A DNA stretch of 11,665 nt, taken from assembly GCA_902773065.1 (NCBI GenBank), contig CACYDD010000311.1, positions 1 through 11,665 on the forward strand. Direction: 5' to 3'. The notes beneath the pieces are model-generated. The model ran no database searches. It saw only the letters and a program-made list of their open reading frames with translations, and was not told where the DNA came from. The DNA comes from an uncultured Ruminococcus sp. Lineage in GTDB: Bacteria; Bacillota; Clostridia; Oscillospirales; Acutalibacteraceae. Position 1 is the stretch's first letter; the number at the start of each line of letters is the position of its first letter. A program made the position numbers and the translations under genes. Positions 7,045 through 11,665 of the stretch are shown one piece after another.

Positions 7045-8217
7045 ATGGATATCAGACAGAAATCACTGGAAAAGCATTATGAATGGAACGGCAAAATTGA
7101 GGTCATCTCCCGTGCACCGATCACAAACTCGGAAGAGCTTTCTCTGGCATACACCCCCGGTGTCGCAGAGCCTTGTCTTGAAATACAGAAGGATTATGAC
7201 AAATCTTTTAAGCTGACAAGAAGAAACAATCTTGTTGCAGTCATTACTGACGGTACGGCGGTTCTCGGTCTCGGAGATATTGGTCCGGAGGCCGGTATGC
7301 CTGTAATGGAAGGCAAATGTGCGCTGTTCAAGGAATTCGGCAATGTTGATGCTTTCCCGATCTGTGTACGCTCAAAGGATGTGGATGAAATCGTCCGCAC
7401 GGTTTACCTCATTTCGGGCAGCTTCGGCGGTATCAATCTGGAAGATATTGCTGCACCGAGATGCTTTGAAATTGAAAAGAAGCTCAAGGAAATATGCGAT
7501 ATCCCTGTATTTCATGACGACCAGCACGGCACGGCTGTTGTTGTTGCCGCAGCTCTTGTCAATGCACTAAAAATCGTTGAGAAAGATATAAAGGATATCA
7601 AAGTTGTTATCAACGGTGCAGGCTCGGCAGGCATTGCAATCGCAAAGCTGATCATGCGCATGGGCGTTCAGCACCTGACATTGTGCGACAGCGTTGGCAT
7701 TATCTGTGAGGGTGACGAAAGGCTGAATTCCGCAAAAAAGGAAATGGCTGCCATCACCAACCGTGAGCATCTCACGGGTACACTTGCTGATGCCATGAAA
7801 GGCAGTGATGTCTTTATCGGTGTTTCTGCTCCGAATATCGTAAGCGAGGATATGGTAAGATCCATGAATAAAGAGGCGATCGTATTCGCTATGTCCAATC
7901 CGACCCCTGAGATCATGCCCGACCTTGCAAAGTCAGCAGGTGCAAGAGTGATCGGAACAGGCCGCTCGGATTTCCCGAACCAGATCAACAATGTGCTGTG
8001 TTTCCCCGGCATTTTCCGCGGTGCTCTGGACTGCCGTGCAAAGGAGATCAATGACGAAATGAAAGCAGCAGCAGCATATGCCATTGCTTCTATTGTTTCA
8101 GAAAATGAGCTGAACGAGGAGTATATCCTCCCCTATGCTTTTGACAAGAGAATCGGTCAGACAGTAGCCGAGGCAGTCATGGAAGCTGCCAAAAAGACAG
8201 GTGTCGCAAGAATCTGA
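7045..8217 (+). CDS. NAD(P)-dependent malic enzyme (oxaloacetate-decarboxylating malate dehydrogenase)
   Basis: Oxidatively decarboxylates malate to pyruvate and CO2 with reduction of NAD(P)+. The 390-residue length is the short bacterial form without the phosphotransacetylase tail of MaeB. The malic domain shows AYTPGVAEP (Tyr36), ITDGTAVLGLGDIGP (67-81), MEGKCALFKEFG (Lys91, probable catalytic base) and NLEDIAAP (131-138) with the metal-binding acids, completed by FHDDQHGTA (156-163). The NAD-binding domain has NGAGSAGIAI (190-199), CDSVG (214-218) after the second strand, SNPTPE (284-289) and NNVLCFPGIFRGALD (315-329). An acidic Asp in CDS fits NAD preference but does not settle it. The purine-rich site AAAGGAAAG (7031-7039) precedes the ATG. 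It has its own promoter and terminator, so it is monocistronic. Likely role is anaerobic malate-to-pyruvate metabolism and redox supply. Confidence 0.93.
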   Translation: MDIRQKSLEKHYEWNGKIEVISRAPITNSEELSLAYTPGVAEPCLEIQKDYDKSFKLTRRNNLVAVITDGTAVLGLGDIGPEAGMPVMEGKCALFKEFGNVDAFPICVRSKDVDEIVRTVYLISGSFGGINLEDIAAPRCFEIEKKLKEICDIPVFHDDQHGTAVVVAAALVNALKIVEKDIKDIKVVINGAGSAGIAIAKLIMRMGVQHLTLCDSVGIICEGDERLNSAKKEMAAITNREHLTGTLADAMKGSDVFIGVSAPNIVSEDMVRSMNKEAIVFAMSNPTPEIMPDLAKSAGARVIGTGRSDFPNQINNVLCFPGIFRGALDCRAKEINDEMKAAAAYAIASIVSENELNEEYILPYAFDKRIGQTVAEAVMEAAKKTGVARI

Positions 8218-8226
8218 CGGAATTTT

Positions 8227-8255
8227 GCAGGGAACTTTCGTGTTCCCTGCTTTTT
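8227..8255 (+). terminator. Rho-independent terminator of the malic enzyme gene
   Basis: A perfect 9-bp stem GCAGGGAAC (8227-8235) with GTTCCCTGC (8242-8250), 6-nt loop, then TTTTT. It begins 9 bp after the stop codon. Confidence 0.95.
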
Positions 8256-8422
8256 ATACATGAAAGAAAGGAACGCAAACTATACCAAACTTGATTTTTG
8301 GTTTTTAACGATACGGAAAAGTTGTGCATATTTTACCAAAAACAGATGTATTTATATTTTTATTTGTAATTATACACAAAGATTAAAAATATTTCAAAAT
8401 CTTTTTAAATTTTTCGAACTTT

Positions 8423-8439
8423 TGGCACTTGAAATGCAT
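8423..8439 (+). promoter_or_regulatory. Possible sigma-54 type -24/-12 site before the LRR/Big_2 gene
   Basis: The 8256-8506 gap is AT-rich and has no gene. The only patterned promoter candidate in it is TGGCAC (8423-8428), 5 nt, ATGCAT (8434-8439), which keeps the GG-N10-GC frame of sigma-54 promoters but has A for T in the -12 box. A sigma-A reading of the overlapping TATATATA (8439-8446) lacks a properly spaced -35. This could be chance. If used, the leader would be about 60 nt and would contain a hairpin at 8449-8476. Confidence 0.25.
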
Positions 8440-8506
8440 ATATATAGCAGAGGGGTAAAAATACCTTTTTACTCTCTCGAAAATAATACATACGGAGGTC
8501 ATTATT

Positions 8507-8983
8507 ATGACAAAAAACAAAGGAAACGAAAAACTCACAAGCAAGGTACTTTCTGTTGCGCTGGCGGCGGCACTGCTCGGAGGCGGCGCAGTAACGATTC
8601 TGCCCGATGTCAGCAGCGGCAGCAGCATTGAGGTACAGGCTGCTAACTCAGAAAGCGACTTTACAACCGAAAATTCATCTGACGGCGGTATCATTATTGT
8701 CGGATACTCAGGTACGTCATCAACTGTTAATATTCCCGAAAAACTGTACGACCAGCCGGTAGTGGAAATCCGTAGTCTTGGTGAAAAAAATGCTTTAGTA
8801 AAAAGTGTTTCTATCCCGAACACTGTAAATACCATCACACGTGATGCTTTTCGAGATTACACTAATCTGACAACAGTAACCATGACAGACAGTGTTGAAA
8901 CAATAGGCGACGGTGCGTTCTTAGGCTGTACATTTTTGGAAAATGTTACACTTTCCAAAAATGTTAAAAATCAAGGGGGATGA
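8507..8983 (+). CDS. BspA-like LRR surface protein, N-terminal part (cut short by frameshift)
   Basis: A 158-residue reading frame with GGAGG (8494-8498) 8 nt before the ATG. The N-terminus is a secretion signal: Lys-rich start, hydrophobic core at about 14-32, likely cleavage after VQA (residue 45). After a short linker come BspA-type leucine-rich units (LRR_5) such as SVSIPNTVNTITRDAFRDYT and VTMTDSVETIGDGAFLGCT. The frame ends abruptly in the third unit (NVKNQGG, then TGA at 8981). Removing one base from the G run at 8975-8979 joins it to the next frame with the repeat unit intact, giving a 772-residue protein from 8507 to 10826. It is therefore one broken, phase-varying or mis-sequenced gene rather than a short protein. 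Family members are secreted or surface proteins used in adhesion. Confidence 0.8.
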   Translation: MTKNKGNEKLTSKVLSVALAAALLGGGAVTILPDVSSGSSIEVQAANSESDFTTENSSDGGIIIVGYSGTSSTVNIPEKLYDQPVVEIRSLGEKNALVKSVSIPNTVNTITRDAFRDYTNLTTVTMTDSVETIGDGAFLGCTFLENVTLSKNVKNQGG

Positions 8984-10826
8984 TATATTCAATTCATGTA
9001 CCTCCTTGACGTCTGTTTCTATTCCTGCCGGATGGGAAAGCATACCCTTAGGGATGTTTTACAATTGTTCCAGCTTAAAAACTGTAACAATTCCAAACAC
9101 AGTTACATCAATTGGAGTTGAATATCGGCGTGGTGTATTTGACGGATGTACAAGTCTCACTTCTATAAACATCCCGGAGAGTGTCACCTTTATCGGTGAC
9201 AATACTTTTCGTAATTGCTCAAGCCTCAGTTCAATACAGTTTCCATGCAGTGTAGCACGAATTGGTAGCAGTTGTTTTGAAAATTGTATATCACTGAAAG
9301 ATGTTAAACTGTCTGATTCAATTACGGAGATACCTAATCATGCGTTCTATAATTGTTCGTCTTTGCCTGAAATAATCATCCCGACCAAGGTTACGACAAT
9401 TAATTGGTGGCATGCATTCGGTAATTGCCAAAGTCTGAAAAAAATAGTGATCCCCGAATCGGTAACGACTATCGTTCAAGATGCTTTCACAAACGAATCC
9501 GATCTGTTCACTTCCCCTGATCTGGTAATTTACGGAAAGACCAACTCAGAAGCACATAAGTTCGCCAATAATCAGAAAATAACATTTGCTGAGATTGTAG
9601 ATACAGCAAGCATCACACTGAGCCAGACCACAGCTGCACTGGATGTTGGCGGAACAATTAATTTGACTGCTGAAATTCAGCCCACTGACGCAACAGTAAA
9701 GGATATATCATGGAATACAAGTGATTCTGATGTTGTGGAGGTTTCTGACGGTAAAGTAACGGCTATAGGTTCAGGTATTGCAACCATCACAGCTAAAACA
9801 TATGACGGCAAGACAGCAACCTGTTCTGTGACAGTATACGGCAATGCAACAGGTGTCACCCTCAATAAAACAAATGTAACACTTGAAAAAGACAGCAGTA
9901 CTTCGCTTGTGGCTACCGTTACACCAACTTATACAAAAGACAAAACAGTAACATGGAGTTCCTCTAATACAAGTGTAGCAACTGTAGACAATGGCAAAAT
10001 TACAGCAGTCGGTGCAGGTACAGCAACAATAAAAGCAATCACCGTAAACGGAAAAACTGCATCCTGCACTGTAAAAGTTCAGATTTCTCCGACAGGTGTA
10101 ACCCTTTCCAAATCTTCACTCACTCTGACCAAAGGTTCTTCCCAAACGGTGACCGCAACCGTGGCACCTTCAAATGCTACAAATAAATCTGTTACATGGT
10201 CAACCGACAAAAACAGCGTTGCAACTGTTTCAAACGGAAAAATAACAGCCATAGCAGCAGGCACAGCAACCATTACCGCTAAAACCTCTAACGGTAAAAC
10301 AGCAAAGGTGAAAGTGACAGTTAGCGTCAACCCGACAAAGGTGACAGTGAACAAATCTTCCGCTACTCTTGAAAAGGGCAAAACTCTCACCCTCAAAGCA
10401 ACCGTTACCCCGACAAAATATGTTTCAAGCTCAAAGGTGACCTGGACATCCTCCAACAAAAGTGTCGCAACGGTCAACGCAAGCGGTAAAGTCACCGCTA
10501 AAAAAGCAGGAACAACGACCATTACCGCTAAAACTGCCAACGGCAAAACCGCTAAGGTAAAAATCACCGTTAAAACCAAACCCACAAGCGTGAAGCTGAA
10601 CAAAACAAAAGCAACACTAAAAGTGAAAAAGACCCTGACCCTCAAAGCAACCGTGAACCCGAAAAACTATGTCACAACTTCAAAGGTAACATGGTCTACT
10701 TCCAACAGCAAAATTGCAACGGTTAAAAACGGCAAAGTTACCGCCAAAAAAGCCGGCACTGTGACAATTACCGTAAAAACCACCAACGGCAAAACCGCTA
10801 AGTGCAAGATCACAGTGAAGAAATAA
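8943..10826 (+). CDS. BspA-like LRR and five Big_2 domains, C-terminal part of the frameshifted gene
   Basis: An open frame of 627 residues that continues the gene begun at 8507; the real junction is near 8976. The ATG at 8943 has no ribosome site and no signal peptide, so independent translation is unlikely. About seven more LRR_5 units follow (repeating pattern SLTSVxIPxxVxxIGxxxFxNCS), closing with the typical cap IYGKTNSEAHKFANNQKITF. Then come five tandem bacterial Ig-like Big_2 domains of about 80 residues each (from about 221, 300, 381, 462 and 544), each with a VTWSSSNTSVATV-like core and GTATITAKT near the end. The last two are very rich in Lys and Thr. There is no LPXTG, dockerin or membrane anchor at the C-terminus, so the product would be secreted or held by charge. 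Substrate or ligand is unknown. Confidence 0.8.
   Translation: MLHFPKMLKIKGDDIFNSCTSLTSVSIPAGWESIPLGMFYNCSSLKTVTIPNTVTSIGVEYRRGVFDGCTSLTSINIPESVTFIGDNTFRNCSSLSSIQFPCSVARIGSSCFENCISLKDVKLSDSITEIPNHAFYNCSSLPEIIIPTKVTTINWWHAFGNCQSLKKIVIPESVTTIVQDAFTNESDLFTSPDLVIYGKTNSEAHKFANNQKITFAEIVDTASITLSQTTAALDVGGTINLTAEIQPTDATVKDISWNTSDSDVVEVSDGKVTAIGSGIATITAKTYDGKTATCSVTVYGNATGVTLNKTNVTLEKDSSTSLVATVTPTYTKDKTVTWSSSNTSVATVDNGKITAVGAGTATIKAITVNGKTASCTVKVQISPTGVTLSKSSLTLTKGSSQTVTATVAPSNATNKSVTWSTDKNSVATVSNGKITAIAAGTATITAKTSNGKTAKVKVTVSVNPTKVTVNKSSATLEKGKTLTLKATVTPTKYVSSSKVTWTSSNKSVATVNASGKVTAKKAGTTTITAKTANGKTAKVKITVKTKPTSVKLNKTKATLKVKKTLTLKATVNPKNYVTTSKVTWSTSNSKIATVKNGKVTAKKAGTVTITVKTTNGKTAKCKITVKK
9603..10823 (+). 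repeat. Five tandem Big_2 repeat units
   Basis: Units begin near 9603, 9840, 10083, 10326 and 10572, each about 240 bp. The last two are most alike in DNA, sharing stretches such as CTCAAAGCAACCGT and AACGGCAAAACCGCTAAG, while the first is most diverged. That suggests growth by recent duplication at the 3' end. Confidence 0.8.
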
Positions 10827-10865
10827 TTTTGCCAATACAAGTTTGAATTTCATACAAAACGGAAA

Positions 10866-10899
10866 ACAGCGTGTGCAAAGGAAGCTTCGCACACGCTGT
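10866..10899 (+). terminator. Strong hairpin after the LRR/Big_2 gene, possible terminator
   Basis: A perfect 11-bp stem ACAGCGTGTGC (10866-10876) with its complement (10889-10899) and a 12-nt loop, 40 bp past the stop codon. The T-tract on the plus strand is poor (CTAAGTGTATAATTTTC); on the minus strand the stem is followed by TTTTCC. It may slow or end transcription in either direction. Confidence 0.5.
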
Positions 10900-10965
10900 C
10901 TAAGTGTATAATTTTCGTTGGCAGTTATGCAGCGGCATAAAATTTGTAGTTTGTAGGAAGTTGTA

Positions 10966-11002
10966 GCGTAATTGACAGCGCAGGCACTGCGCCGCTGTTT
11001 TT
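10966..11002 (+). terminator. Element half-copy forming a terminator-like hairpin
   Basis: GCGTAATTGACAG followed by the tip hairpin GCGCAG-GCA-CTGCGC (10978-10992) matches the right end of the dispersed element. An alternative fold, ACAGCG (10975-10980) with CGCTGT (10993-10998) and an inner CAG/CTG, runs straight into TTTTT (10998-11002). It can serve as terminator for the upstream gene and lies 15 bp before the toxin promoter. Confidence 0.55.
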
Positions 11003-11017
11003 ATGTATTATTTCTGA

Positions 11018-11046
11018 TTGACAAATTATGAGAATTCATGTAGAAT
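11018..11046 (+). promoter_or_regulatory. Sigma-A promoter for the small toxin mRNA
   Basis: TTGACA (11018-11023), 17-bp spacer, TAGAAT (11041-11046), start near 11053 just before CAAGGTGACT (11054-11063). It is related over its whole length to the minus-strand promoter at 11432-11460: same flanking GATTGACAAA, same spacer length, same 7-nt gap to CAAGGTGACT. Confidence 0.8.
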
Positions 11047-11078
11047 AGAAGAGCAAGGTGACTTATCCAATCGGTTTG

Positions 11079-11168
11079 CGGGCAGCGTGACGCTGCACCC
11101 GTGCTTGTGTTTTTTCAGTTTATAAAAGGCATTAGTTTCTGCTTTTGCGGCAGTGAACTAATGCCTTT
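11079..11168 (+). promoter_or_regulatory. Structured 5' leader of the toxin mRNA: two hairpins
   Basis: First hairpin: CGGGCAGCG (11079-11087), loop TGA, then the complement with one bulged A (11091-11101), followed a few bases later by TTTTTT (11110-11115). Second hairpin: a perfect 13-bp stem AAAGGCATTAGTT (11125-11137) with its complement (11156-11168) and an inner CTGC/GCAG stem. Either could act as an attenuator or as a stabilising leader fold. Neither has a coding explanation. Confidence 0.55.
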
Positions 11169-11170
11169 CA

Positions 11171-11209
11171 TAAATTCAAACGCAAAATTGACAGCGGAGG
11201 CACTCCGCT
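11171..11209 (+). repeat. Half-copy of the dispersed element in the toxin leader
   Basis: AACGCAAAATTGACAGC (11179-11195) is identical for 17 bases to 11590-11606 in copy C, and is followed by the tip hairpin AGCGGAG-GCA-CTCCGCT (11193-11209), the same stem as in copy A. Flanking bases extend the stem: CAATTTGC (11218-11225) can pair, with a bulge, with GCAAAATTG (11182-11190). Confidence 0.65.
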
Positions 11210-11223
11210 AAAATTTCAATTTG

Positions 11224-11249
11224 CACCCCTAATAACCAAAAAGGGGGTG
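11224..11249 (+). promoter_or_regulatory. Hairpin hiding the toxin Shine-Dalgarno sequence
   Basis: CACCCC (11224-11229) is the exact complement of GGGGTG (11244-11249) with a 14-nt A-rich loop. The G-run is the ribosome site of the ORF starting at 11257, so this fold would block translation. Hidden ribosome sites are characteristic of type I toxin mRNAs. Confidence 0.6.
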
Positions 11250-11256
11250 AGCGATT

Positions 11257-11349
11257 ATGACCTATGAAGGATTTTTCCAGATGATAATTGCTGTAACAAG
11301 CGTTATTAGCTTATACATAGAGATTAAAAACTCCGGCAAAAAGAAGTAG
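11257..11349 (+). CDS. Putative holin-like small membrane toxin (type I toxin-antitoxin)
   Basis: A 30-residue ORF with a strong ribosome site AAGGGGGTGA (11241-11250), 6 nt before ATG. The peptide begins MTYEGFFQM, has one hydrophobic segment (about residues 6-21, QMIIAVTSVISLY) and ends in a basic tail NSGKKK. This matches the layout of the small holin-like type I toxins of Firmicutes (a YE near the start, a single membrane span, a Lys-rich end); the family match is from memory and not searched. Such peptides insert in the membrane and stop growth when overproduced. Support comes from context: its own promoter, a long structured leader, a masked ribosome site, and a convergent antisense RNA over its 3' end. 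It is too short to be found by length-limited gene callers. Alternative: a small membrane peptide with another role. Confidence 0.7.
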   Translation: MTYEGFFQMIIAVTSVISLYIEIKNSGKKK

Positions 11350-11425
11350 CCGTCCTTAATGCCAACCGGGACGACTACTAAGTTCGTTCAATAGGGGGCA
11401 GCCGTTTATCGGGCAGTCACCTTGT
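11335..11425 (-). ncRNA. Predicted antisense antitoxin RNA
   Basis: The minus-strand promoter at 11432-11460 would start an RNA near 11425 (ACAAGGTGACTG...). It would end at a hairpin formed by 11345-11355 with 11369-11379 (AGTAG-C-CGTCC against GGACG-A-CTACT on the plus strand), which on the minus strand is followed by TTCTTTTTG (11344-11336). The product of about 90 nt is complementary to the last codons and 3' untranslated part of the toxin mRNA, the arrangement of txpA/RatA and bsrG/SR4. Its 5' half can also form a small stem (GCCCG with CGGC). Confidence 0.65.
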
Positions 11426-11431
11426 ATTTTT

Positions 11432-11460
11432 ATTATATAACGATTTTTTCTGTTTGTCAA
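11432..11460 (-). promoter_or_regulatory. Consensus sigma-A promoter of the antisense RNA
   Basis: On the minus strand TTGACA (11460-11455), 17-bp spacer, TATAAT (11437-11432): both hexamers perfect. It is stronger than the toxin promoter (TAGAAT -10), as expected if the antitoxin RNA must be in excess. Confidence 0.85.
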
Positions 11461-11474
11461 TCTTTAATTTCACA

Positions 11475-11614
11475 CCGGCGAGCCGCCGAACCCTATTTTG
11501 CGCTTAGGTTTTTGCCACACCATAAAGCCTCGGAAAAATTTTACTCCAACTTCACATAAGACCAAAAATTTTCATATTGATTTTAATTGAACGCAAAATT
11601 GACAGCAGAGTTGA
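11475..11614 (+). repeat. Dispersed non-coding element, copy C
   Basis: About 140 bp aligning with copies A and B in the same orientation: tip hairpin CGGCG-AGC-CGCCG (11476-11488), AACCCTATTTTGCGCTTAGG, CACACCATAAAG, TTCACATAAG, and GAACGCAAAATTGACAGC near the right end. ATTTTGCG (11495-11502) pairs perfectly with CGCAAAAT (11592-11599), closing the unit. The right tip hairpin is degraded here (GACAGCAGAGTTGA). Confidence 0.65.
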
Positions 11615-11615
11615 T

Positions 11616-11644
11616 TTGACAATCGAACCATTTTATATTATAAT
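11616..11644 (+). promoter_or_regulatory. Consensus sigma-A promoter reading off the right edge
   Basis: TTGACA (11616-11621), 17-bp spacer, TATAAT (11639-11644), immediately after repeat copy C. The transcribed gene lies beyond the window. Confidence 0.85.
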
Positions 11645-11665
11645 TGATATATTGAGTGGGATAAA

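Noticed and set aside
8284..8306. ACCAAA/TTTGGT hairpin followed by T's after the malic enzyme gene
   Set aside because: Only 6 bp and AT-rich, and the strong terminator at 8227-8255 already serves this gene.
8943..8945. ATG at 8943 as an independent start for the downstream Big_2 frame
   Set aside because: No ribosome site, no signal peptide, and it would begin out of register in the middle of an LRR unit that continues cleanly from the upstream frame after a one-base correction.
10079..10645. A 188-residue hydrophobic minus-strand open frame over the Big_2 repeats
   Set aside because: Its repetitive Val/Leu/Ala translation is the mirror of the Lys/Thr-rich repeats on the coding strand.
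10907..10912. TATAAT after the LRR/Big_2 gene as a promoter
   Set aside because: The region 17 bp upstream lies in the terminator-like stem and has no -35 match, and no ORF follows closely.
10900..11665. CRISPR array suggested by the recurring short palindromes
   Set aside because: The units are irregularly spaced and also occur kilobases away at 2008-2268 and 6791-6976; there are no regular spacers and no cas genes.

Overview
The window looks like chromosomal DNA of a gut Clostridium relative in the Oscillospiraceae (Ruminococcus-like). The pointers are the BspA-type LRR plus Big_2 secreted protein, moderate-to-low GC content, strong AGGAGG-type ribosome sites and consensus sigma-A promoters with 17-bp spacing. 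This placement is an inference from gene style, not a measured taxonomic assignment.

Layout. (1) 74-2318, minus strand: asnB, glutamine-dependent asparagine synthetase, with its own terminator, a leader of about 290 nt and a promoter. (2) 2474-4064, plus: a divergently transcribed polytopic O-antigen ligase/polymerase-like protein. (3) 4098-4861, plus: a compact AT-rich VbhA-Fic toxin-antitoxin pair. (4) 4898-6790, plus: nadE, the two-domain glutamine-dependent NAD+ synthetase. (5) 6977-8255, plus: a monocistronic malic enzyme with promoter and intrinsic terminator. (6) 8507-10826, plus: a secreted LRR_5/Big_2 surface protein split by a one-base frameshift at a run of five G. (7) 10866-11665: a region with no long gene that holds two terminator-like hairpins, a candidate type I toxin-antitoxin unit (30-residue holin-like peptide plus antisense RNA), a copy of a dispersed element, and a consensus promoter firing off the right edge.

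The housekeeping genes (asnB, nadE, malic enzyme) link glutamine-amide transfer, NAD supply and NAD(P)-linked malate oxidation, but nothing in the sequence shows co-regulation; each seems separately expressed. The accessory layer is more unusual. Two unrelated toxin-antitoxin systems lie within 7 kb. A roughly 145-bp non-coding element is present three times in the same orientation (2122-2268, 6808-6947, 11475-11614), with extra half-copies. Its ends are complementary to each other and tipped by small 6-bp/3-nt hairpins whose stems vary while the pairing is kept. Copies or tips of it lie just upstream of three sigma-A promoters and inside two RNA leaders.

The best candidate for an undescribed system is 11018-11460. 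Two homologous promoters face each other, both give transcripts starting near CAAGGTGACT, and between them lie a small membrane-peptide ORF with a hidden Shine-Dalgarno sequence and a hairpin that can terminate the antisense RNA.
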